The translations under genes were made by a program, and so were the position numbers. Shown here piece by piece: positions 1-5,521 of a stretch of 6,406 nucleotides of DNA (position 1 is the stretch's first letter; each line of letters opens with the position of its first letter). The stretch comes from Chloroflexota bacterium. Lineage in GTDB: Bacteria > Chloroflexota > Chloroflexia > Thermomicrobiales > UBA6265. Where the stretch lies: contig JAHWJF010000210.1 of the NCBI GenBank assembly GCA_019348515.1, forward strand, positions 1 through 6,406. Direction: 5' to 3'. Under the pieces are notes generated by a model. That model was not told the DNA's origin. It did no database searches and saw nothing but the letters and a program-made list of their open reading frames with translations.

Positions 1-43
1 GTGACTCGGCGAACCGGATCGCTTCCTTCTCGAGCAGTGCCAT
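1..43 (-). CDS. 5' end of a paralogue of the 78-aa protein (partial, runs off left edge)
   Basis: Only the first 14 codons are inside the window, reading MALLEKEAIRFAES on the minus strand from an ATG at 43. This is nearly the same as the start of the 78-aa protein at 1431-1667 (MALLEKEAVRFAAS), and the match continues in the upstream DNA. An AAGGAGGG Shine-Dalgarno lies about 5 nt before the ATG, so translation is plausible. Function is unknown, and whether the rest of the gene is intact cannot be seen. The alternative is a 5' relic left by a duplication. Confidence 0.7.
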   Translation of the reverse strand, partial: MALLEKEAIRFAES

Positions 44-107
44 TGCGCCCTCCTTCTTGTCGACGGCTTTCGTCGTTGTGGAGCGCGCGGCATCAGCGAG
101 GGGTCAA
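1..107. repeat. Diverged direct repeat, copy A
   Basis: Bases 1-107 align with 1625-1732. By hand I count about 12 mismatches and one gap, so roughly 88% identity. The repeat covers the start of a small gene, its ribosome binding site and about 65 bp upstream. A small CGACG-GCTTT-CGTCG hairpin is identical in both copies. Clear similarity stops at the GGGGTCAA motif, with only a weak GGCGAAG match beyond it. Confidence 0.85.
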
Positions 108-387
108 CCGTCGGGCGAAGCTCGAGCGAGCACTCATGAGCGCGCAGCGTGCGGTTGATGCCGGAGCGGCCGGTGCTAGAAGAAATGCCGCCGTCGGCCG
201 GGAGGCTGTGGAAGTTCGGTTAGGTGGCGGTCACCATTAGGACTGGCGCGTCAAATCTGATTCAACGTGCAGACCAGGAGTCCACTTTTTCTCTCAGGGC
301 CTGTTCTCTGGCCGTTCGCAGGCAGACATTTGTGACTGGCGCTGTGATGGGCTAGCCGTGCTCATCGCGCGGAGAAATACTTGCTTC
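108..387. other. Intergenic region with no recognisable gene
   Basis: I find no convincing coding frame, tRNA-like 3' end, terminator or mobile-element end here. Open frames on either strand lack recognisable protein motifs. The stretch begins where repeat copy A fades and ends at the stop codon of the 209-aa membrane protein. It may contain decayed sequence, but no parent gene could be identified. Confidence 0.5.
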
Positions 388-1017
388 CTACTCGAGGAGG
401 TTGAAAAGAGCCCACACAAGAAGCGCCGCCGACGTTGCAAGAAGCATCCCAGACCGCAGGCCCTTCCGCTGGAAGTCTCGCTGCTCTTCTTCGATCACCG
501 TTCGAATGCGATCCTGGATAGTCCGGTTGAGTTCCTCAAGGGGATCACCGAGTGATTGCCCGCGGCTTATGAGGTCGCGCACGTCATTGGGTGAACGCAG
601 GAGAGGACTGGACGCCTTCTTACCCAGAGCATGCATTGCCGCAGCATTCCGCACCTGGAAACAAGCCCAATGAGCGGCCTGCATCCATCCGCTATTTCTC
701 TGCAGGTTCAAGCGGCGGCCAAGTTCGAGCAGAGTGGTCAGGACGTCGGCTTGGTTGGCCAATTCGGCGTCCAGGTGTGGCCGTAGACGATTGACGTCGC
801 GCTCCCAAAAGCCGACCACCTCATCAAGTGAACTGTCCTCGTCCCAACGGGCACGGATGATCTGTTCTTGCCGCTCCGCAACTGCCAGCCTGAGCTTCTC
901 TGCCGCGTCGCGCCTAGCTTTATCAAGCGGCTCCTTGTTCTTTTTCTGGTACGACAGCAGTCCGAGAGCGAACGTCGCCACAGCAAGAGCAATCGATATC
1001 GCCGCCCCTTCATCCAC
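388..1017 (-). CDS. Putative membrane-anchored protein, helix at each end (unknown family)
   Basis: The 209-aa product has a hydrophobic helix near the N-terminus (about residues 5-22, followed by YQKKNK). A long charged, probably helical cytosolic part follows (about 25-185), and a second hydrophobic helix lies at the extreme C-terminus (about 190-208). The basic residues after helix 1 predict that the middle part faces the cytoplasm and both ends are membrane anchored. The start is a GTG at 1017; an in-frame stop lies a short way upstream and no better start exists, though no strong Shine-Dalgarno is visible. I do not recognise the family. The gene stands alone between the two copies of a duplicated gene start. 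Its codons look less GC-rich than those of the regulator at 1958. A membrane-acting effector role is possible but unproven. Confidence 0.75.
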   Translation of the reverse strand: MDEGAAISIALAVATFALGLLSYQKKNKEPLDKARRDAAEKLRLAVAERQEQIIRARWDEDSSLDEVVGFWERDVNRLRPHLDAELANQADVLTTLLELGRRLNLQRNSGWMQAAHWACFQVRNAAAMHALGKKASSPLLRSPNDVRDLISRGQSLGDPLEELNRTIQDRIRTVIEEEQRDFQRKGLRSGMLLATSAALLVWALFNLLE

Positions 1018-1224
1018 GAGTGAAACCGTAGCGGACGTCTCGACAACGTGGATCTAAATACGACGCGCCTACGTTACTGACCAGCGCGTCCCCTAGAGTC
1101 GCGTTCGTTGTTGGCTTCTATCCCTCCTTGGACCCTGGGCAATCCATCCACCCTACGAATCTGGAGGGAGCGATCCTAACGGGACTGGCCTCATCAACAA
1201 GGCAGGGTTCCACGAGCGAAGACG
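1018..1224. other. Intergenic region, nothing recognised
   Basis: This lies between the 3' end of the small zinc-finger-like gene and the start of the 209-aa membrane protein, both on the minus strand. It should hold the promoter of the latter, but no consensus -35/-10 pair is clear. No protein-coding frame with recognisable motifs was seen. Confidence 0.45.
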
Positions 1225-1431
1225 TTAGCTCTCTATGTCCTCGTCGTGGCAGGGCGAGATCGGTTTCGTTCGCGTATCACGGAGTCCGTCAGAACAGGCT
1301 CGCTTACGGTTCGCGTCGTCCCGTTTGGCGCGACAGTCGTCGTGGATGTAGCGGTTGATTTCGTCCACGTACGACGCGTCCTCCGGGAGCGGAGGGAGCG
1401 GTTCGTGGCACCAGTAGCAGAACTCCGCCAT
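1225..1431 (-). CDS. Small CxxC/HxxC putative zinc-binding protein
   Basis: The 68-aa product starts MAEFCYWCHE. It shows Cys5-x2-Cys8 and, about 21 residues later, His30-x2-Cys33 (HDDC). This spacing is typical of a single treble-clef or zinc-ribbon finger, so zinc binding is inferred. The C-terminal half is charged and low in hydrophobics, probably disordered. The ATG at 1431 is chosen because it shares one base with the TGA of the upstream 78-aa gene (TGATG) and has GAGGTG five bases before it. A GTG three bases upstream is a poorer alternative. Coupled translation with the 78-aa gene suggests that the two work together. The specific role is unknown. Confidence 0.7.
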   Translation of the reverse strand: MAEFCYWCHEPLPPLPEDASYVDEINRYIHDDCRAKRDDANRKRACSDGLRDTRTKPISPCHDEDIES

Positions 1432-1667
1432 CACGCCACCTCTTTCCGGATCGGCTGGGCGACGAACTGCTTGTGGTCGACCAGCGCGCCGATGAAGTCC
1501 CAGTAGTCGGCGTGCGAGTCGATCTCGTAGTCGAGCCCGAAACGGTGGTCACGAACGACGAGCCAGTGGCCCACGTCTCCACTGCCACCGATGTCCACGG
1601 CAGATACGTGCTCGTAGTCGTCGAGTGACGCGGCGAATCTGACCGCTTCCTTCTCGAGCAGTGCCAT
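1431..1667 (-). CDS. Conserved small acidic protein, 78 aa, unknown function
   Basis: The product is soluble, acidic and rich in Asp, His and aromatic residues, including WLVVRDHRFGLDYEI and DYWDFIGALVDH. It has no signal peptide or membrane helix. The ATG at 1667 is preceded on the minus strand by AGGAGGGG at good spacing, a strong ribosome binding site. It is the first gene of a pair with the CxxC/HxxC protein, overlapping it by one base. A second copy of its 5' end and leader occurs at positions 1-107, showing that the locus was duplicated. I do not recognise a family. The overlap and paired layout suggest a two-protein unit, but no activity can be assigned. Confidence 0.75.
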   Translation of the reverse strand: MALLEKEAVRFAASLDDYEHVSAVDIGGSGDVGHWLVVRDHRFGLDYEIDSHADYWDFIGALVDHKQFVAQPIRKEVA

Positions 1668-1732
1668 TGCGCCCCTCCTGTGGTCGACGGCTTTCGTCGT
1701 CTCGGAGCGCGCGGCATCAGCGGAGGGGTCAA
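1625..1732. repeat. Diverged direct repeat, copy B
   Basis: This is the partner of bases 1-107. It spans the first codons of the 78-aa gene, the ribosome binding site and the leader up to GGGGTCAA. Here the GGGGTCAA motif continues into a complete inverted repeat that copy A lacks. Non-coding and coding parts are similarly conserved, which points to duplication of a DNA segment rather than protein-level constraint alone. Confidence 0.85.
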
Positions 1733-1795
1733 GGGAACCGGCGAAGCCGGCGGCGAGGATAAGGAGCGAAGCGGTACCGGAGCCGCCTTGACCCC
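1725..1795. repeat. Inverted repeat GGGGTCAAGG/CCTTGACCCC enclosing smaller hairpins
   Basis: A perfect 10-bp arm pair (1725-1734 and 1786-1795) encloses about 50 bp. Inside are CCGGC-GAA-GCCGG (1738-1750) and a GCGG/CCGC pair (1771-1774 and 1783-1786). The element lies between the divergent 78-aa and DNA-binding protein genes, far enough upstream to be a leader structure, a transcription barrier or a dispersed palindromic repeat. There is no T-run after it on the plus strand, so it is not a typical intrinsic terminator. Confidence 0.6.
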
Positions 1796-1880
1796 GAAGC
1801 GCCGGGCGCTAGACGAAAAGGAGAGCCGGCGACAGGGAGGGTCGGCCCACCGAAGGAGGCTCCTCAGTTCGCGGCCAAGA

Positions 1881-1920
1881 TTATTGTTTTGCAATAAGGT
1901 CGCAATAGGTTAGATATAAG
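1881..1920 (+). promoter_or_regulatory. AT-rich promoter with three hexamers at 11-bp steps (putative operator)
   Basis: TTATTG (1881-1886), CAATAA (1892-1897) and CAATAG (1903-1908) are spaced exactly one helical turn apart. The first two form a perfect inverted pair and the last two a direct pair. Candidate core elements overlap them: TTGTTT at 1884-1889 with TAGGTT at 1906-1911 (16-bp spacer), or TTGCAA at 1889-1894 with TAGATA at 1911-1916. TATAAG follows at 1915-1920. The island stands out from very GC-rich surroundings. Binding by the ribbon-helix-helix protein encoded just downstream is the simplest inference. Confidence 0.55.
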
Positions 1921-1941
1921 CATGACCGGGAGGGGCCCGGC

Positions 1942-1950
1942 AGGAAGGGA
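1942..1950 (+). promoter_or_regulatory. Ribosome binding site that decides the start of the DNA-binding protein
   Basis: AGGAAGGGA lies just before the ATG at 1958 at normal spacing. The upstream in-frame ATG at 1922 has no such site and would put 12 residues with no domain match in front of the ribbon-helix-helix, so 1958 is preferred. A leaderless start at 1922 remains possible. Confidence 0.65.
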
Positions 1951-1957
1951 TCAGCAC

Positions 1958-2410
1958 ATGAGGAAGATCGAGATCGACGACGAGGTGTTTCAGCGGCTCC
2001 AGCAGCTCGCCTCCCCCCTGGTCGATACGCCGAACAGCGTTATCCGTCGGGTCTTGGGGCTGGACGAGACCAGTGCCGAAGAGGTCGACGTCCGCACGCC
2101 CGGCGGGCGCCTCAAGAAGGGGCTTCTCATGCCCGGTGAGGAGTACGAACTCCCGATCCTCGAGGCGCTCGTGGAGCTCGGCGGCAGCGCCGCCACCAGT
2201 GACGTGATGGACGCCATCGAGCCCAAGATCAAGGACAAGCTCACCGAGTACGACCTTCAGCCGATGCGCGAGAACGGTCAGGTCATCAAGTGGAAGAACA
2301 GAGCGCAGTTCGCTCGTCTGCGCCTCGTTCGCTCGGGCGACCTCGCCGACAACTCTCCGCGAGGGTTCTGGGAGATCACGGATCAGGGACGGAAGCGCGT
2401 CGCGGGCTAG
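1958..2410 (+). CDS. Ribbon-helix-helix plus Mrr-N winged-helix DNA-binding protein
   Basis: The 150-aa product has two DNA-binding parts. Residues 1-36 (MRKIEIDDEVFQRLQQLA, then SVIRRVLGL) closely follow the SeqA N-terminal ribbon-helix-helix pattern (KTIEVDDELYRYI, then DILRRML). Residues of about 65-150 follow the N-terminal winged helix of Mrr-type restriction proteins: LPILEALVELGGSA, then KNRAQFARLRLVRSGDL, RGFWEITDQGRKRV. The Mrr catalytic nuclease domain is absent, so a regulator or DNA-architecture role is more likely than cleavage. Its own promoter carries hexamers spaced 11 bp apart that suit an oligomeric ribbon-helix-helix autoregulator, and it ends at a strong terminator, so it is transcribed alone. 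The domain calls are from recognition of patterns, not from a search. Confidence 0.85.
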   Translation: MRKIEIDDEVFQRLQQLASPLVDTPNSVIRRVLGLDETSAEEVDVRTPGGRLKKGLLMPGEEYELPILEALVELGGSAATSDVMDAIEPKIKDKLTEYDLQPMRENGQVIKWKNRAQFARLRLVRSGDLADNSPRGFWEITDQGRKRVAG

Positions 2411-2428
2411 TACCTATCGTGTGACACC

Positions 2429-2456
2429 AAGAAGCCCGGCCATGGCCGGGCTTCTT
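2429..2456. terminator. Strong hairpin terminator between convergent genes
   Basis: AAGAAGCCCGGC (2429-2440) pairs perfectly with GCCGGGCTTCTT (2445-2456) around a CATG loop, giving a 12-bp stem. It lies 18 bp after the stop of the plus-strand regulator and 43 bp before the stop of the minus-strand membrane protein. The A-rich and T-rich arm ends allow it to work in both directions. Confidence 0.85.
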
Positions 2457-2499
2457 GCTTTGCAGGCTAAGGAGCTAACCCGGCGGCCATCGCAGAACA

Positions 2500-2991
2500 T
2501 CAATCCTTGCTTGCGATCGTGACGACCTTTGACAGCACCCACACAATCCGCGCGGTGGCAAGCCCCAATACGAAAACAAGAACAAGGGCAACATCCTCGA
2601 GGATGCGAGGCATCCTCTCGACGTCATCGAGAAACCCCAACAAAATGAATCCTGCGAGGTTCACCGCAGCAGCAAGAATCCCGGCCGTAAAGAACGCCTG
2701 AAGATGCTCCTTATTCGCGCCCACGAACGCCTTCTTCAAACGTGGACGCTCAGAATCCAACAGGCCAAGAAGAATCGAGATCGTCGCGATAAAGAACCCC
2801 AATAGGGACGCGGCTATGCCAGCCAGTGCAAGATGAAGTAAACGTCGATCACCCACCGAGATGTCTCGCAGGAACGTCACCGGATGTCCGGTGGGGACGC
2901 GTGTTACTGCCGCGACCACGACGATTCCTAGGATCCAATCGGCTCTAGGTCGTCCCAACCACCAGTTAATCAGCCTCTGCACCAAGGTCAC
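2500..2991 (-). CDS. Four-helix integral membrane protein, second gene of a two-gene operon
   Basis: The 163-aa product has four likely membrane helices at about residues 19-32, 51-78, 97-121 and 132-154. A short charged loop, DSERPRLKKAF, lies between helices 2 and 3. No enzymatic motif is seen. It starts at GTG 2991 and overlaps the end of the 312-aa gene by 26 nt. There is no clear Shine-Dalgarno, so it probably relies on translational coupling; in-frame TTG and GTG codons slightly further in are alternatives. Sampled GC (about 53-55%) is well below that of the regulator at 1958-2410. The tight coupling to a soluble partner suggests a sensor/effector pair acting at the membrane. Similarity in layout to Kiwa (four-helix KwaA with a roughly 310-aa KwaB) is noted, but no sequence match can be claimed. 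Confidence 0.8.
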   Translation of the reverse strand: MTLVQRLINWWLGRPRADWILGIVVVAAVTRVPTGHPVTFLRDISVGDRRLLHLALAGIAASLLGFFIATISILLGLLDSERPRLKKAFVGANKEHLQAFFTAGILAAAVNLAGFILLGFLDDVERMPRILEDVALVLVFVLGLATARIVWVLSKVVTIASKD

Positions 2992-3904
2992 TCATCCGCA
3001 AAGGAGGGTCGATTTGGGCGACTCTCGCAACAGCCGCGTTGATATCGTCCTCCAGTACGTCATAGGCATCCTGAATGGCATCAGCAGCTGATCGTGGACG
3101 CACCGCTCGCCCCGCATCCGATGTGAGCTCGACGTCTTGAACGAGGGTCAGGTGCTCGGCGATCAGGTCCAACCAGATCCGTTCCTGCGCATCAGCGTCG
3201 AAACCTTTCACCCGCAGCTTCTTAAATGCACCTAGTTGGGAGGACGTTGCGAATCCTTGGATGCGACGCAACCACGATGCCCCTGCGTGAGGTGTCGCGC
3301 TCCCTCTTAGCGAGAATTTCGCGTATAGGACCTTGCTCTCCGAGTTCTCGGCCATCTCTCGCAACGCACGCACGGTGTCAGAACCATCGTCCTCCAGCAG
3401 ATATGCGCGATCCACTGGGATAGCAACATCGACGATGGATAGCTCCGTCATCCGTTCAAGAGCTTGGGCCACATCTCTGCGCAAGACCGGGACCAGGTCA
3501 ACGTCCACGTCCCACCGGCCGCGTAGATACTGTGCGAGCCGTCGCACGTGAGGGCCGTCGAAGTTGTACAGGAGGCCCACCACGTTGCGCGGGAAGAAAC
3601 GGTAGTGCGTCACCTCCGCAAGGTTCTGATCATCCGCCAGCTCTAGATCCGAGAAGCGCCCACCCTGTTCGATATAGGGAAGGCCCTCCCGCCGGATACG
3701 TGCCAGACCGATGTGCTGGGGGCTCCGTTCCTTGAATCCAGCTGCCATCAACCGCCAACCGTCGCGGGTTTCCCAAAGAGTTTCCTCCGCCTCAACAGAC
3801 TTCAGGGCCCGCACGAGCTCGCCCGAAGGGAAGGTTCCGGCAAGAGGCGCTCCCGACCTCGGCTGGACCACCTGCCAAAACTGCACGGTGCGATCAACTG
3901 ACAT
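2966..3904 (-). CDS. Soluble 312-aa protein of unknown family, first gene of a two-gene operon
   Basis: No signal peptide or membrane helix is visible. The N-terminal third is mixed alpha/beta with FWQVVQP, GWRLMAAGF and HIGLARIRREGLPYIEQGG. The most conserved-looking block is THYRFFPRNVVGLLYNFDGP (about 99-118), followed by HVRRLAQYLRGRW. The rest is helical and charged, ending in an acidic C-terminus. I see no nuclease, ATPase or TIR motif. The ATG at 3904 has only a weak GGAAAG directly before it. The frame runs 26 nt into the downstream four-helix membrane protein gene, so the two are one operon. The size and partnership with a four-helix protein invite comparison with KwaB of Kiwa, but gene order is reversed and motif homology is not evident. 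The function is unknown. Confidence 0.8.
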   Translation of the reverse strand: MSVDRTVQFWQVVQPRSGAPLAGTFPSGELVRALKSVEAEETLWETRDGWRLMAAGFKERSPQHIGLARIRREGLPYIEQGGRFSDLELADDQNLAEVTHYRFFPRNVVGLLYNFDGPHVRRLAQYLRGRWDVDVDLVPVLRRDVAQALERMTELSIVDVAIPVDRAYLLEDDGSDTVRALREMAENSESKVLYAKFSLRGSATPHAGASWLRRIQGFATSSQLGAFKKLRVKGFDADAQERIWLDLIAEHLTLVQDVELTSDAGRAVRPRSAADAIQDAYDVLEDDINAAVARVAQIDPPLRMSDLGAEAD

Positions 3905-3974
3905 CTTTCCAACCTAACGGGAGGGAGTGACAGGGTGGGCGAGGATGCCGGCGGCCGCCGCAGGGCCGGGGAAC

Positions 3975-4508
3975 CTATGGAACCCGGAACTGTCCGGACT
4001 CCAACCCAGACCTGATAGCCGCTGCGGTTTCCTCCGGCGACATCACGACGAATCAACAACGTGACGCTCGAACTCGCCGAGCAAAGAGAACTCTTCGTAC
4101 ATATGCAAGACGGGTCCCCGGTCCTTGAGACCCCCATCGCTGCGCTCGAGCGCACGCCGTAACGCCACCTCCCGTTGCGGTCGCAGGATCACGTAGTCGA
4201 CACCTGTCCCAGACGCCGCCGCGACCTCGATGAAAGGGTCGAGGAACCAAGGACCCACTCCGCCATCGACGATCGTCTCGTACTCACCACTGACGTAGCG
4301 GGCAGCGGCTGACGCTATTGCGGAGATCACGACAGCGTTTTGATCGGCTGATGCTGGCAATCACGGCTCGACGTATCCCGGGCCGATGTAATGCCAGAAG
4401 TCGTCCCCCCGGATGTGGGCACCCTTTGTGATAGGTGGCAACTAAGAGAGCGGCGGCGGTCGTCTTCCCGGCCCCCGGCGGTCCTCCAATGATGTGAAGC
4501 GCGCGCAT
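3975..4508 (-). pseudogene. P-loop kinase-like (AAA_33-type) pseudogene with three lesions
   Basis: The frame opens at ATG 4508 with an AGGAGG site 5 nt upstream and a perfect Walker A, GGPPGAGKTT. After TYHKG the reading frame is lost at a GGG run (4423-4425 on the plus strand). Moving one frame over restores AHIRGDDFWHYIGPGYVEP. This frame then meets a TGA at 4361-4363, where a Trp (TGG) is expected, and continues LPASADQNAVV, VDGGVGPWFLDPF, LRPQREVALRRALERSDGG and GPVLHMYEEF to HVVDSS. A third break near 4047 (one missing base) shifts into VMSPEETAAAIRSGLESG and a stop at 3975-3977. The restored length, about 177 residues, looks right for a complete small nucleotide-binding kinase. The substrate is unknown. 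Assembly errors could explain the two indels but less easily the nonsense codon. Confidence 0.85.
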
Positions 4509-4577
4509 CCTGACCTCCTGTCTAGAAAAACCGATCCTCGTGGTCAGGGGCGCAGCTACATATCCTGAGATTACGCG

Positions 4578-4609
4578 AGAACGCCCCCGGACCGCCCGGG
4601 CGCGTCTCT
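4578..4609. terminator. Possible GC-rich hairpin after the ssb remnant
   Basis: AGAACGC (4578-4584) can pair with GCGTCTCT (4602-4609) with one bulge. It encloses the perfect palindrome CGCCCGGGCG (4593-4602), which competes for the same bases. It lies just beyond the stop of the minus-strand ssb fragment. No T-run follows on either strand, so terminator function is uncertain. Confidence 0.3.
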
Positions 4610-4620
4610 GACGAAAGCAG

Positions 4621-4869
4621 CTACGCGGTTTGCCTCTCCTCGGCCGAGGACGGAACCGAAGGACCGTCCGAGGACGAACCCAAACCCTCTGCGGTGGAGT
4701 TGGCTACCTCTGCGGTAGGGAACTGAAGATCCGGTCCCACATGGGTGACCTGGATCTCGACGACCGTGCGCTTGTTGCCTTCGACCTCGAAGGTGCGCTG
4801 GACGAGCTTGCCGGCGACGAAGACCCGCATGCCCTCTTTGAGCGTTTGCGCTGCGGTCTCTGTCGAGCT
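4621..4869 (-). pseudogene. ssb: 5'-truncated single-stranded DNA-binding protein gene (ssb), copy 1
   Basis: The minus-strand frame reads ETAAQTLKEGMRVFVAG, then VQRTFEVEGNKRTVVEIQV, then VGPDLQFPTAEV. This is the second half of the OB-fold of actinobacterial SSB proteins (usual pattern: AE..A..L.KGMRV...G.L.QR.FE...G.KRTVVE..V...GP.L..ATA.V). The first half of the domain, with the start and strands 1-3, is missing: upstream the frame is random and stops at 4879-4881. The tail (AEGLGSSSDGPSVPSS) is Ser-rich and lacks the acidic DDDIPF tip, as in some accessory SSBs. The internal ATG at 4830 could start a 69-aa peptide, but this cannot form a complete OB fold. The missing 5' part coincides with the 3' end of the neighbouring membrane protein gene about 50 bp away, suggesting replacement during a rearrangement. 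Confidence 0.8.
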
Positions 4870-4918
4870 ACGACGGGTTCACAGCGTGATCACGAGGCTT
4901 GATCCCGTCAAACATGAC

Positions 4919-5404
4919 TCAATCAACCATGTTCAATATCAGGACAAGAGCTGTAAGTCCGAAGCTGAGGCCCACGAGATAGGCAGAGCGTTTAATCAAG
5001 ATGTACTGCTCGATGCAGCGCTTCCCGAGGCGCAGAACATGGTCTGCATTCGCAAGAACCAGGCCGTTTGAAGTCATGTTGGAGAGGTTCGACACGTACA
5101 ACTCCGGGCTGTCAAAACGCGCGGTGCCCTTGATGGTTCGGACGGAACAGTCGTCGGGTGGAACTTTGGGTATCAAAGATCGAAGACACGTGAATATCGC
5201 CGTGAAGCCGAACAAGAAAGCAACACCAAGGAGGATGCGAAGACTAGGTTCAGCCAGCTCCTCAAATACCACCGTCCCGACGGCCAGCAGAATACTTGTC
5301 ACGGTGATGATCGTTCGAACCTTGTCGTCATTCCTGTACATAAGCTCGTATCGCTTGTCTAAGAGATGATAGGTGAACTCCAATAAATGGACCGACGTCG
5401 CCAT
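4919..5404 (-). CDS. Three-helix membrane protein, Pycsar TM/SLATT-like effector candidate
   Basis: The 161-aa product begins MATSVHLLEFTYHLLDKRYE. It has membrane helices at about 30-47, 55-77 and 140-158. A soluble helical segment (about 80-138) ends IEQYILIKRSAYLVG, leading into the last helix. The order DDKVRTIITVTSILL, second helix, FDSPELYVSNL and a basic KR..YL entry to the final helix resembles DUF5706 (Pycsar TM effector) and SLATT-type proteins, which damage the membrane when triggered by a nucleotide signal. This is pattern recognition only. The ATG at 5404 is chosen because AGGAGG lies 8 nt upstream; an in-frame ATG at 5446 lacks such a site. No nucleotide cyclase lies beside it in the window. 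It sits between two ssb fragments, with sampled GC near 47-57%. Confidence 0.8.
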   Translation of the reverse strand: MATSVHLLEFTYHLLDKRYELMYRNDDKVRTIITVTSILLAVGTVVFEELAEPSLRILLGVAFLFGFTAIFTCLRSLIPKVPPDDCSVRTIKGTARFDSPELYVSNLSNMTSNGLVLANADHVLRLGKRCIEQYILIKRSAYLVGLSFGLTALVLILNMVD

Positions 5405-5412
5405 CCCCGCCC

Positions 5413-5418
5413 CCTCCT
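5413..5418 (-). promoter_or_regulatory. Shine-Dalgarno that decides the start of the three-helix membrane protein
   Basis: On the minus strand GAGGAGGGGGCGGGG precedes ATG 5404. The AGGAGG core is 8 nt from the start codon, an ideal distance. This excludes the 14-residue longer form starting at 5446, which has no comparable site. Confidence 0.75.
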
Positions 5419-5435
5419 CACGCCGCGTAGCCAGA

Positions 5436-5466
5436 TGATTGTCCAAAATATCGAAATACTGAAGAG
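5436..5466 (-). promoter_or_regulatory. AT-rich candidate promoter for the three-helix membrane protein
   Basis: A short AT-rich island, reading CAGTATTTCGATATTTTGGA on the minus strand, stands between the ssb fragment and the membrane gene, about 35-60 bp before its start codon. TATTTT-like -10 candidates are present, but no convincing -35 partner was found. The call is based mainly on composition and position. Confidence 0.3.
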
Positions 5467-5521
5467 TCAGGACGCGGTAATGAACAGAGGTTAGCGGCGT
5501 GCTGGCTCCGTGCTCTTCCCC

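Noticed and set aside
1304..1894. 196-aa minus-strand open frame
   Set aside because: It is a Ser/Arg/Pro/Thr-rich shadow of the 78-aa and zinc-finger-like genes, which have good ribosome binding sites and coupling, and it reads through the inverted repeat.
1922..1957. Upstream ATG giving 12 extra residues on the regulator
   Set aside because: It lacks a ribosome binding site, and the extra residues do not belong to the ribbon-helix-helix fold. A strong site precedes ATG 1958.
3802..4155. 117-aa minus-strand open frame
   Set aside because: It overlaps the start of the 312-aa gene and the kinase pseudogene in a third frame and shows no family motifs.
4361..4363. TGA in the kinase gene read as Trp (alternative genetic code or recoding)
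   Set aside because: The gene also has two independent frameshifts, and other genes in the window use TGA as a normal stop. Pseudogenisation is simpler.
4284..4508. A separate 74-aa Walker A protein, with 4043-4360 as a second gene
   Set aside because: Beyond TYHKG the first frame has no kinase motif, while the conserved GDDFW block sits in another frame. Both pieces are parts of one broken gene.
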